A DNA stretch of 64,000 nucleotides from Athripsodes cinereus (Eukaryota; Arthropoda; Insecta; Trichoptera; Leptoceridae), in contig OX388305.1 of the NCBI GenBank assembly GCA_947579605.1, positions 23,511,542 through 23,575,541 on the forward strand, read 5' to 3'. The notes under the pieces were generated by a model that had not been told where the DNA came from, did not search any database, and saw only the letters and a program-made list of their open reading frames with translations. This document shows, piece after piece, positions 22,473-32,749 of the stretch. The position numbers and the translations under genes are program-made. How positions within the stretch are numbered: position 1 is the stretch's first letter; each line of letters starts with the position of its first letter.

Positions 22473-22607
22473 TTCTTAGAATCAACTGCAAGCCTGAAAT
22501 TAATTATTTTATTATTACATACCTACCTACTAATATACTAAGAACAGTACCATGTAACAGACGGGTGTTCGTAAAAGCTGACTTATAACCTACACCTACA
22601 ATTCAGT

Positions 22608-22738
22608 GCTGAGGCATGCCACCCATCCTGAATGTCTTATTTTTTGTTGCTACGGAGAGGACCATCAGCATGTTTTTTACATACATTTACTCCAATGGCT
22701 TCCCAATTATGGGATATGCAATGATGGTATAGAAGTAC
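22608..22738 (+). repeat. S1 SINE-like copy, 3' half
   Basis: It contains GCTGAGGCATGCCACCCATC, CTGAATGTCTTATTTTTTG, CTACGGAGAGGACCATCAGC and TTATGGGATATGCAATGATG, followed by GTATAGAAG. Confidence 0.82.
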
Positions 22739-23041
22739 TTTTAATAAATTGTTCTCCCACTATTAACCTATTATAAAGCTATTTTATGTAGGTTTTTGAT
22801 CGTTTTGTAAAAGGCAGATATTCACAAAACAAAAGGCGGATAACCTGCTTGTTTATAATTACACACAGTTGGAAATAATATCTATCCCAAAACATTCTTG
22901 AATAAAAAATATATTGACTGAATGTACCTACCTGTTACCAGAGAAAAAAAAAATGATAGTATCTACAGATAGATCAGGCTAGTAAAGCCATAAGCACAAA
23001 TCATAGACCCTTGGTAAAAATTGAAAAAAGTAGCTACTTAC

Positions 23042-23151
23042 AATTTTTTTTGTAGATGCATATATTGCATATGTTTCCCTTGATTTCTCCTTATAGTACT
23101 TCGTCTTCCGGAATATTTTTTCGAATTTCCCATACTGAATCTTTATAAAAT
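23042..23151 (-). other. Candidate internal exon
   Basis: On the minus strand a 110-nt segment is bounded by TTTTTTTTTACAG and by GTAAGT, both consensus splice sites. It contains an ATG at 23133 opening a frame MGNSKKYSGRRSTIRRNQGK and a further 10 residues to the donor. The frame is rich in K and R. Joining it directly to the MULE fragment at 21985 gives the wrong phase, so either another exon lies between or the two are unrelated. No domain is recognised. Confidence 0.35.
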
Positions 23152-23443
23152 CTGTAAAAAAAAAAACGTTAAGTATTTCAAATACATCGCGTCAAATTTA
23201 AAAATATTATATTTTTTGAATTAAGATTTTTTTATTGAATTTAATCTCGTAATACGGAGGTAATCAAAATAATATTGTAGGTAATCAAAATAATTTGAAA
23301 ATATTATGCGTAGTAAATGAACACAAAAAATTGTAATTATCATAATTCCATCGCGAAATAAATGAATCTTGATAGAAAAAAATGTCATTTAACAAGAATC
23401 AGTGTAAAAGTTAATGGAGACAAAAAAATATTTAGACACTTAC

Positions 23444-23590
23444 CTATTACAAAACGGCTGACTGTAATCTTACTCGATTATTTGAAACACTGATAATAAT
23501 AACTCACAAATATAGCCACGAAAAAAGCGATACGTCCACCCTCACCAACACTTCACTCGATACTAACATTTTTAGACACACCCTATGGGC
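23444..23590 (-). other. Candidate first exon and promoter region
   Basis: Minus-strand sequence ending TTTTGTAATAG before GTAAGTGTC has a consensus donor 292 nt upstream of the acceptor at 23152. The segment is less AT-rich than its surroundings. Its only ATG-initiated frame is 21 codons long and closed, consistent with a 5' UTR exon. It could also be chance. Confidence 0.3.
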
Positions 23591-23745
23591 AGGGCAGAAA
23601 GTATTAAATTTGTATGGAAATTTCGATAGGCGGAAAATACTTTTTGTGCAATTTTACGTTTTTAGAAATTTATTAAAAAAATAACGCATATTAAAGAAAG
23701 TCAACAACTTAGAATGTAGATTTTTATATATGCCATAAGTCAAAA

Positions 23746-23990
23746 AAAAAAAAAAAAACGTGCAATAAAGGGAACTTGAGATGCGATTCGTACAAGTTTT
23801 AATTTTGATTTTTTTAGGATTTTTTTTCTGGAAAACTGGTACCATTTTTTATTGAAGTCGACAACTTAAACTCGAGATAAAAGATTGATCTATATTATAT
23901 ATTTTTTTTACTAACATTGCATGACAGTTATACGTATTTTGATCTTTGAAACACATTGAAATTAACTAGAAAAGGTATAGCTAATAGGAG
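23746..23990 (+). repeat. Diverged unit A relative
   Basis: From AAAGGGAACTTGAGATGCG through GGAAAACTGGTACCATTTTT, AAAGATTGATCTATATTATA and ACATTGCATGACAGTTATAC it parallels the A unit at 17464-17660. Identity is clearly lower than between the array units. A run of A's lies just before it. Confidence 0.75.
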
Positions 23991-23999
23991 GATAGAGGA

Positions 24000-24520
24000 T
24001 AGCTAAGCCTTAAGTAGATATTTATGCAGATATTTAGGTATGATACATTACAATAGTAATAAATATAATAAATATTAACAATAAGTGTTCTTTGTTATAA
24101 ACATTTTATTTCCAAACCGCACAACACATTGTGGTCTCATCTTTAACCAAACACAATAAAAGGTTACGTATAGGAAATCTCGGAACATATTAATTATATA
24201 GATGTAAAAATATGCAGAGGTAGGTATCTATTATATATATCCTGTATGGCATGCAACACCTATAGGTTTTAAGAACTAGCGTAATACGAACCCTGAATTT
24301 TCTTTAGAAATATTTTTAGTACAGTACAAAGACAAATTATTTATTGATTAAAATCGAGTGGTCATTTTAAAAAGTAAATGAATCGAGTCATTGCCTTAAA
24401 TAACGATAATTTATAATTTACTCCAAATATACTAATTTATTGCAAACATAAATACCGATGTAACCATTCTATGTATCATCATAATGACATTGTGACGTGA
24501 CCAAACAAACCTCAGATTCA
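24000..24520. other. AT-rich non-coding stretch
   Basis: No supported gene or repeat. Confidence 0.5.
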
Positions 24521-24528
24521 GAGGTAAA

Positions 24529-25050
24529 CTACAGACTGCACTTTTCATCAACACCTACTTTTCGGGATGTCTTTAAGCCACCAGGACAGCGGCATAAGTC
24601 CAAAAGACCTATTTGGATAGAAAGAATGGAGGATTTCAATCTGACCAGGGTTTGAAGAGAAAGTTGGAACAACGCAGATTCACTTATAAACATGAACATC
24701 ATCGAATGCTCTACTGTCAAGGACCCAAGCTACAATGTCCTCCGATAAGTCTGGATCGAACAGAACAGAATTCCACACGTGTCAAGGCTGCCGCAACTAT
24801 CTAATGTGGAAATGGGGTAAGAGCAGGTCTCTGAAGTGTGACTTTGGGACTCAGTCGCAAACAATTCAAAATCTGGTGGAGGAGTGTCCAGGGAGAAAGT
24901 ATGAGAGAGACTGGATTGATATCCATATGTGCAGTGGCTTTCTGGACGGAAACCAAGGATTTGATTTGGAATTACTAATGAACGCAACAATTTAGCTAAG
25001 AAAATTAATACAAGACGAAGCCATACAAAAAGTAAGTAAGTAAGTGAGTC
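24529..25050 (+). pseudogene. LINE-C (CR1-like) 3' end
   Basis: The plus strand reads, after earlier broken parts, TEFHTCQGCRNYLMWKWGKS, LKCDFGTQSQTIQNLVEECP, RKYERDWIDIHMCSGFLD and FDLELLMNATI-stop near 24995. The pattern C-x-F/C-G-x-x-x-Q-T-I...V-x-x-C-P...L-D-L follows the reverse transcriptase in CR1/Jockey-type non-LTR elements. The 3' UTR is short and ends in AAGTAAGTAAGTAAGTGAG, a typical short-unit LINE tail. The upstream part (24529-24735) is frameshifted. Not functional. Confidence 0.75.
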
Positions 25051-25734
25051 AATAAATCATACTTCTCCAACATTCTTCCCGTGAGTACAAGACTATAACA
25101 CAACCTTCTCTCTATTCAGGGCATCGCATGAACGGTGTATTGTGAAATTGTGACATCTGGGTTATCGGAAACCTGAAAAGAATAATGATTTTTCAGGTAA
25201 CTTGAGACGGTGAATTGACCATGATATTTTAATTAGCATTAGCAGAGACTTATTTGTAATTATTTTATGGATCTTTCATATCCTTATAATTCCTGATAGA
25301 AAACGTATGTATGTATGAACCTCTTAGGATACAGCCATTTAATTCTGCTGACTTTTTTTATAAACAGATTTATAAATAAACAATTAAAAATATTACATTC
25401 TAATTCGAACTATTCCAAAAACCCATTGTCAACATTGAATACCTTGAAGTCCAAAAATATGTATTAAAATGATGATATTACGATTGTCATGCTTCGTCTA
25501 ATCCTAGTTTATTTTTGGAGTTTCTTGGAATTTAACTCAGCAAAAGAATGCAAACCACATTTTTTGACATTAATACCTTTGAGTTTTTTATATTTTTATT
25601 ATTTTATGTCATTCTCCTTTTATTATTGTTATATTACATTTAATTTTTTATTCTTTTTATTTTAAACCAAGGACAAATATTTTCAATTAGTTATTTTATA
25701 CATGATTTCACCATTGTATATATTTATTTATGGG

Positions 25735-25812
25735 GGAGGATCGCTCAAGATGGAGACAGATGATCTACAGAACGTGGCATTATGGTCACGATCCTCAGAA
25801 TTGAGGAACCGA
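25735..25812 (+). pseudogene. LINE-D carboxyl-terminal remnant
   Basis: The plus strand reads EDRSRWRQMIYRTWHYGHDP, QN-stop, GTDRDDE. A better copy lies on the minus strand at 51432-51563 with RSRWKQMAHRTRHDGHDPQD. RSRW is the usual tryptophan motif at the very end of these proteins. Confidence 0.7.
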
Positions 25813-26047
25813 CAGAGATGATGAGTCTTTATAATCATAATTTTACTTGGTCATTGGGCAATTTTTATATTTTTTTCTTTTATAACTCATCAACATCATT
25901 TTTTTTATTTAATGCTTCTTCTGGTAATACAGTGAAAACAAAACTATGTGCTCAGAAAGGTACCTATTCATACTAAGTATCAAGAAATATTCATACTAAG
26001 TTATCAACGCTCTAATGCCGTTGCCTAATGCCGCTTTAATGCTAATC

Positions 26048-26092
26048 TAAAGGGATATGCCGTGATGGTATAGTAGTAGTAGTAGTAATATT
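26048..26092 (+). repeat. S1 3' terminus only
   Basis: Just GGGATATGCCGTGATGGTAT followed by AGTAGTAGTAGTAGTAA is present. Such an extreme 5' truncation keeping the 3' tail marks the tail as the reverse-transcription start of the family. Confidence 0.85.
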
Positions 26093-26099
26093 GCTGCAA

Positions 26100-27970
26100 G
26101 AAATGTTCACATTTCAAAATTATTTTGAGGCCGTCGGAAAAAAGTAATGAAATACGTATCCAAACGAGCATGTCCGATGATAGTTAGAGTAGGTATAGGT
26201 AAAAAATAATTGCTTTTTTTTTTAATAAATACAATGTTTGTATAAAAAATTATTCAACTGACATACAATTCATCCATACAGATGCTTGTTTCCGCCGTGT
26301 TAAAAAGTGAGTGAATAAACGAAAATGAATCTTTGAAAATTCTCCGACATGAAACATTTTCCTCGCACTTAAGAGCCCTTGATAGGTAGGGAACTCGAAA
26401 TTGTCACATGATTTTACGCAACCATTTTTCAACATTGATTATTAATTAATTGCAATATTTTCGTGATCGAGATGATATTTTTACTGTTTGTTTTTGATAA
26501 TATCAAAATTTGAACATATTTTAATGTATTTTTAATAATAATAAAAAAAATAACCGAGAGATTCATGTAGAAATTATCGATTGAAAAACACCTTCCGAAA
26601 TTTCATCACGACTAGCAGAGGTATTTTAAGACAATCATCTTAGAGGTTACATAAATGATGAAGTAAATTTTGCTCCAAGGATGCTTTAGAAAAAACCTAT
26701 TTTTCTTAAATTTGGGTAATATTTAGCCGTATTTTTTTTAATATGCGAAAAAAATGGGATTTGTGACGTGCACATAAGAAAATATAATTTTTAGTTCGTC
26801 AAGTTCGAATAAGGAAAACATATTTAAAACAATTTTAATTGAATAATTTGTCATATGATTATAATAGCGTGATGTGTTATTTATATTTTGAAATTTTCAT
26901 TTTAAATTTTCCGCTTGCGGGAAAGTTTTTATGAAAATTTCCGTAGAACTCAAAAATCGGGTTAGTTCGGCCAGCCGAGCCAAAGAGTCGGCACGCTGTT
27001 GAATCTGCGTCTGATTATTTATTTAAAATTATTAAAAAATAGAGATGGTTTTATGCTTGAAACTACATAATTACAGCACTAGATTACTTGATTTTTACCA
27101 AGGAAACATATTTTTATATGTGTCATCAAGTAATCCCTATATAAATGTTTTTTTTTCATAAAAAAAAACATTATAACTTAATATACCTAAATAATATTTA
27201 TTTCCATGTCTGTCAAAATGCGAATCGACGAATACGAGAATGAGTGTTCAGTACTATAGATGAGGAGTTCACAAGTAAAGGCACCCGATCCATTTTTCAC
27301 AAATATTTAACTATGAATGAAGTAAAATAAATCAGTGAAGTTGATATTTTCAACCGACGGTTCTCGGTGGAAATTCATGTTGAATTACTTACAAATAAAT
27401 CACTTATTTATATTATATCCACTGTGACTTTTAATCAATAAAAAGTCACAGTTTAAACACTACAAATAAGTGTTTTATATAATTAATTCAAATAAATTAG
27501 TATTTTTTTATTTTTAATTTAATGTTGGTGAACTTGTTTGTGTACTTAATAAAACTGTAGATTGACCTCAGCATATCCGCCTATTTCTCTTTTTGCTTAT
27601 TAGTTGCAACATATTTATTTTCTAATGATAAACGCAAAGTGCCAGCTAATATCCAATTATTAAAAGATGAATACAGAAAATATGCTCTTAACACTAAATT
27701 ACAGTTCGTATACCTTTTTTTTTTTTCAATTTATTTTATTTATCTTAAAGAAACAAGTGTTTCGCTCATAAGATTACAAAGAAACAAAGACTATGATAAA
27801 ATAATACAAATACATAGAAATATATCCGGTATCAGGGATCTAAATTGCTGCCGGTACGTACTCTGCAAAGAATTCACCAAATTTATTTAGGTATGCTGTT
27901 CTCTTAGTTTCAATGTTCTAGAGTTGATGTAGGTAACTTTGTGTATGAACTCCTCAGAATGACATTCACC
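26100..27970. other. Mostly AT-rich non-coding stretch
   Basis: No gene is supported. A small GC-richer patch lies at 26955-27010 (GGCCAGCCGAGCCAAAGAGT). ACCGACGGTTCT and GGTGGAA at about 27350 also occur at 3348, suggesting a short dispersed repeat. A 12-bp hairpin around CTGTGACTTTT and AAAAGTCACAG lies at 27421-27453. Confidence 0.45.
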
Positions 27971-27982
27971 GATGTCAATATT

Positions 27983-27996
27983 GTTGTCATAGCAAC
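27983..27996. promoter_or_regulatory. Candidate X-box (RFX site)
   Basis: GTTGTCATAGCAAC fits the palindromic RFX/DAF-19 consensus GTTNYCATRGNAAC at every position. In animals such sites within about 200 bp of the start often control cilium genes. It lies 92 bp before the ATG of the candidate exon at 28088. One site alone can occur by chance. Confidence 0.45.
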
Positions 27997-28087
27997 ATTT
28001 TGTTATTTTTGTGAGTATTAGTATTAAATCAGAAATATACTAAATACACTGATTTATAGTTTTATTTTAATTTTTTCATTATTTAAA

Positions 28088-28158
28088 ATGACGAAAGAGT
28101 CATTACGAATGTTAAGAAAAAATAAATTAGCTACATATTATTCACATGATCAAAATGA
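28088..28158 (+). other. Candidate first coding exon
   Basis: An ATG opens MTKESLRMLRKNKLATYYSH, then DQN, and reaches a consensus donor GTGAGT at 28159 in phase 2. No in-frame stop intervenes. No downstream exon is assigned: the nearest good acceptor (TATACTTTCCAG at 28400) leads to a stop within five codons. No family is recognised. The case rests on the upstream X-box and the donor. Confidence 0.3.
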
Positions 28159-28318
28159 GTGAGTATATTATAATGGTTGATTTATATTATATCGTTTTTG
28201 ACATATTTTTTTTTTGTAACGTAACCTTTCCTAAAGTAATTATTAAAAATAAAATATTTTAATACACGTGAGTAAGCAAACAATGCAGCATCACTCATAT
28301 ATTGGGTGCAATGCCAAA

Positions 28319-28341
28319 AAGAGAGAGAGAGAGAGAGAGTA
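28319..28341. repeat. (GA)n microsatellite
   Basis: A run of GA repeats follows GCCAAAAA. Confidence 0.85.
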
Positions 28342-28988
28342 AGCAAACAATGTTTCTGATAGAATAAATTAATAAATTCTTTATGTTTTATACTTTCCAG
28401 ATTATCAGATGATTAGATGATTAGTGACATTAAAACGGTGATGGAGAATTACTAAGACTTGAATTATCATTTGCAAATGTAAGTACATAGTTCTTAACTG
28501 ATATCCTGATATTTAGGTATATAGTAAAATCAGCACGTATTATCTTATTTTCATGTTACTATTTCAAATAAGCTGATATATGAATACACGCAACATGTTT
28601 GAATCTCGGATACATATGTATGTTTTAAAACAAGCTTTGGTACAATTATTATTATTTTATTTTATGTATTTATTCATGATGCTATTCACTAGTTTGCGAA
28701 TGATTTAAGTATTCCATAAATGTAATAAGTAATAATATAAAATTAGTTTGTGAATCAATAGTGAGAAAATGGTTTAATGTAAAAATATATCTCAGCATGC
28801 ATTTGATTTTTAGATTATTATGAGTATTCGAAGTTTTCTAAATATGCATATTATATATTTACATATTTGCAGAAACCACTTTGCATGTATGGTTACTATG
28901 GAAACATATAATATTTATATTTTGACATTCCATTTCCACGTGAAATTTTAGCACAAAGACATTGTACTTTAATAAGACTGTGCATTAT

Positions 28989-29106
28989 TGGCCGGTTTCA
29001 ATAATCTATCTATCCGCTCCTGTCGATTGAAATCTATTGTGTTCTATATTTTGAATCATACATTTCAATCGATAGTCACGGATAGATAGGTTATTGAAAC
29101 CGGCCA
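28989..29106. mobile_element. Short MITE-like inverted repeat element
   Basis: Left end TGGCCGGTTTCAATAATCTA and right end (reversed) TGGCCGGTTTCAATAACCTA match almost perfectly for ~27 bp. They continue imperfectly to TCGATTGAAAT, so most of the ~118 bp folds into one hairpin. TA lies on both sides close to the ends, but a target duplication is not certain. No coding capacity. Confidence 0.85.
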
Positions 29107-29696
29107 TAAGACACGATTACACATTAAATCACTTTATTGCTATAATTTTGTTTTATTTCGATGATGAAAAAATACTCTGCAAATATATGGACAGATTGTA
29201 AATTTATCCTTGGATTATGATGACTCAAATCTTTTTTTGTGATACTAAAGATGCATGAATCATTCTCTCCAAATCCCGGCCTTTTTGTTGTTTGCAATTT
29301 AATGGTGGAGTCAAAAATAATAAACAAGGGAAAAACATATTAAATATTCTTTTATACTTTTGCAGCACTGGTGCCACAGTCGCCGTTTCTTAAGGCAGCC
29401 ATCATTGTCACTTAATTTGACGTCCCAGAAGAAAGAATAAATTATGGTCAACTCAATGCAGAATGGTGCAACAAATTATGGATAAACTCAAATATACCTA
29501 CTTTACGTGTACTTTTTAAGGTGTATAATATAAATTATATAATTGTTGCAGAATAAAACTGAGTATTATTAAAAAAAAAGTATTTGAGTACTTTATTGGA
29601 AATATACCCACTTATACGCCCACATATATGTACATACAACAAGGTAGACATGTAAAGCTAATAAGCTTTTTTATGACCAATGATTTGATGAATCTA

Positions 29697-29757
29697 TCTA
29701 TACCCTCACGCCACATCCCATGTGGAGTAAGCAGAGAGAAGGGAACGCCAATTAAGT
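29697..29757 (-). repeat. LINE-R 3' terminus
   Basis: The plus strand reads CTATCTATACCCTCACGCC, ACATCCCATGTGGAGTAAGC and AGAGAGAAGGGAACGCC. This is the reverse complement of the last ~60 bp of LINE-R with its TAGA tail. Confidence 0.85.
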
Positions 29758-29992
29758 AAACACCTACCACTATCCAGCAAAAATAATAATAGTCTACCTA
29801 CCTACGTGTTTGCTATATTCATGTATAGGTATATGTAGGCCTATTTATAACTCTTGGGGCATGAATGCTCTCTCGCAGGTGGGCCTTGTTGACCTCTGGT
29901 GCATCAATTGCATTATACATGCCGTTTTTTCAATGGAGTGCACAATCTTGTTAAAAATTATGTCTTTGTACGCAATGATTTTTGTGTCATTT

Positions 29993-30243
29993 GGTGTCAT
30001 AGATAATGAGTGAAATATACATCACGTACGTCGCATTTTTTATCTCCTTTTTCACTTACCGCAAAAAATGAGACAGTGATTTTTTAATGTTCGTAGTTTT
30101 TCGGACATAATATTAACTATATTTACGTGTGTTAGTGACCAAGTGGTGTATAGATAATGAGTGAAATATACTTCATTTCTTTATCTCCCTTTTCACTTAC
30201 CGCAAAAAGAGAGACAGTATTTTTTTAATGCTTCGTAGTTTAT
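29993..30243. repeat. Direct duplication, ~152-bp spacing
   Basis: The block from TAGATAATGAGTGAAATATA through ATCTCC, TTTTCACTTACCGCAAAAA and GAGACAGT to CGTAGTTT occurs at about 29997-30098 and again at 30149-30243. A different ~50-bp spacer follows the first copy. The copies differ by small indels, so the duplication is not recent. Confidence 0.85.
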
Positions 30244-30358
30244 TGGTTCGTACGTAGTTTAAAAGTTAAAATTTGGAGTAAACACCTGTTTTTAGGCAAT
30301 TTTTTGCATATAGTCGAACGATTTCAAATTAAATTCTGGCTGTGAAGTCCTGTTAATG

Positions 30359-30537
30359 AGTTCGTCGGTAGCCTGGAGGTAGAGTCTCGGCCTCTTGAAT
30401 AAGGGGTCCGCGGTTCGATCCCAGGTGCCGGCAAACTCTCCTTTCACGACACAAGCTTTTAGCTTACTGTGGAAGGTGTATAAAGTTGTATTTGGGTATA
30501 TAACAAAACCCAGATATATCTTTAAAAAAAAAAAAAA
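30359..30537 (+). mobile_element. S3 tRNA-derived SINE
   Basis: It starts AGTTCGTCGGTAGCCTGGAG with an A-box-like word, has the exact B box GGTTCGATCCC, a body with GCCGGCAAACTCTCC, CACAAGCTTTTAGCTTA and GGTGTATAAAGTTGTATTT, and ends CCCAGATATATCTTT plus poly(A). It matches the copies at 38543 and 46908. A target-site duplication was not found by eye. The ORF across the head is not a protein gene. Confidence 0.9.
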
Positions 30538-31061
30538 TTACCTGTACATAATATTAGAATTATGTCTTTCAAGAATTTGATGCTGCACAAATCTTGATCT
30601 TGATGGCGATCAATAAAAAATATATTTGTTCAGCTAGAACTATGTAATGCTATGATGCAAGGCTTGATGTTTTTTAATGTTTATAATTTATGTTTTGCAA
30701 CTAAGTAGGTACATTTTGAAACTAAACTCGCTAACTATAGGTAATATTATTGGTTTAACATTAACATTAATATTATCTGACTTCATGACTTGCGCAGAAA
30801 AGGTAATAAAGTGGATATTAGTAATGCATATCTGTTAGTTTTATTGAATATTGGTATTATACCTACTCGTATTCTGCTTTTATGACAGGCCATGGTTAAC
30901 ATTCTCTACTTACATTGTAAACTAACATATTGTGCAATTTCTTTATATTTTACATTATGTCTTTTACAAATCAATAAACTCAAACATAATCATGTCTTTA
31001 AAAATGAGAGATGCAAGATATTGGAGAAGAAAATTGTGGTGGTTCTGATACAATAGGCAGT

Positions 31062-31140
31062 CGGTACGTCGGTAGTCTAATGGTAGAGTCTCAGGCTTTA
31101 AATCGACAGACCATGGTTCATTTTCTCCAGCTGTTGACTT
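31062..31140 (+). repeat. Old S3-related SINE head
   Basis: TACGTCGGTAGTCTAATGG, TAGAGTCTCAGGC and CATGGTTCATTTTC correspond to the S3 head with a decayed B box. The body does not match, so this may be a related family. Confidence 0.6.
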
Positions 31141-31172
31141 CTTCGCTACAGTTTACGAGTAATAAAAACTCA

Positions 31173-31204
31173 CTGATGATGGGTATCTATCTACCCGAAA
31201 GGTC
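31173..31204 (+). other. Penelope/hammerhead-like motif
   Basis: CTGATGATGGGTA-TCTATC-TACCCGAAAGG shows CTGATGA, a 5-bp stem and GAAA, with one extra T before the stem compared with the hammerhead core. It resembles the motifs at 11634 and 45365. Confidence 0.4.
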
Positions 31205-31269
31205 TTTGAGCATCAATCTACATTTTAAGTCATGTCTCTTGAGTCTAATATAGTTCACAATGAATGTAA

Positions 31270-32500
31270 AAAATACCGTGTTTTTTGATTAATTTCTTCC
31301 ATTTTGATAATAAAGTCTACTTAGATTACTGTAGATGAATGTTTAAAACTACTTGTAGATTAATTTTGTGTTGTACGAGATATCCAGTAAACTCATTGAC
31401 AAATTTATCACAACAATTTTAATTATATTTATAATATTGATACACAATTAGTAGAACTCCATAATCGGATAAATTGTAAAAAGCGTTTCGTTTTACTATA
31501 CATAATTATGTATATTAAACAGCGTGAGAAAGACGTGTTATGACTTATGAGATTGGCTTGTGATTCGACATTCGACTTATGAGATTGATAGTGACCTCAC
31601 AATTCAAAAGCCAAAGACGTTATTTTATCTATAGTAGACCGAAACGCTTCTTTCAATTTATCCTATCACAACCATGTTATATCTAAATGATAGAACTGAA
31701 GAATAGCAATGGTATGAAAATCACTATGTATTATTTTAAATACAAATTGATATTTGGTCATAGTAAAAAAATTGATACCTTTCCTACTTTTGGTAGCCTA
31801 TTTTATTTGCAAGGGTGATTCCAAAATTGGGAGCAAAAAGATAAATTATTTATTGGAAGAAGAGGAAGCAATAATCATCCATGGATTAGACGGGATGTGT
31901 TTAGTACAAATGGATGGAAATAATATCGGCTCATTTGTATTCCCTATATTCCCATAACAATACTCAATACAATAGACAAGTAATCGATGTGGAACAAATA
32001 AAATATTTCAACATAAACATTAAATGAAAACAAACATTACTCGCTTTTGTTCCGTATCAATAATATTATTATATTGCAGTACCTATCTATTATTCTATTT
32101 TCACATTTGTTTGTTTTCGGGCTGATTTTTTTTTGTATCCATCGATTTCTTTATTATTGTTATAATAATAATTCGTTGTTATATTTGTGTAATCTATTGC
32201 AAATTTTATGGACGGTATTAACTATAGTAGTAACTTTTACGTACCATCAAATATTGGGGTTAGTGAAATATGATGTGATGTTACAATGTCATGATAATGG
32301 ATTTATATCCATTTATCTGCAGTTCAAATTATGAAATTCAGAAAAAGATAGGTATCTAAGCGTCAGAAAACATATCAAACTGTGTCAAGATTTATTCTTT
32401 GTCTTTTGTTACGCTATTTCCTAGTAGGTATATTTGAAGAACTACAGGATGGAGTTAGTGCTTCTATTCCTCGAGCTAATAGATCAGTCAGTTCAAATCA
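31270..32500. other. AT-rich non-coding stretch
   Basis: Frames at 31754-31957 and 32047-32334 are hydrophobic AT-rich translations without motifs. No gene is supported. Confidence 0.45.
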
Positions 32501-32504
32501 CGTT

Positions 32505-32582
32505 CAGACTTCCCTGGTACGGGAGGGCAACTTTCATATTTATTACATTTAGAGGCTATGCTGGCTATTTCACTTGTAGGAT
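32505..32582 (+). repeat. S1 SINE-like copy, 3' part
   Basis: GGTACGGGAGGGCAACTTTC, ATATTTATTACATTTAGAGG, GCTGGCTATTTCACTTGTAG match the S1 3' third. It abuts an S2 SINE. Confidence 0.7.
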
Positions 32583-32595
32583 ATTATATCATAAC

Positions 32596-32745
32596 ATGCA
32601 TAGACAATTCACCCACATCGAGCTAGTCCCATAAGATATGAATCTTGTATTACGGGTACTAACACTACTAACACGATGATACACTCGTATACCCAGAACA
32701 ATTTGAAAAAGGTCATTCTTCATTTAGCTCTGTGAAGATACGATG
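32596..32745 (-). mobile_element. S2 tRNA-derived SINE, 3' part
   Basis: The plus strand carries GACAATTCACCCACATCGAG, CTAGTCCCATAAG, TTGTATTACGGGTACTAACA and GGTCATTCTTCATTTAGCTC, which is S2 in reverse. The tRNA-like head is lost. Confidence 0.82.
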
Positions 32746-32749
32746 GTAC

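Noticed and set aside
24730..24990. 86-residue minus-strand frame
   Set aside because: Shadow of the LINE-C fragment on the plus strand.
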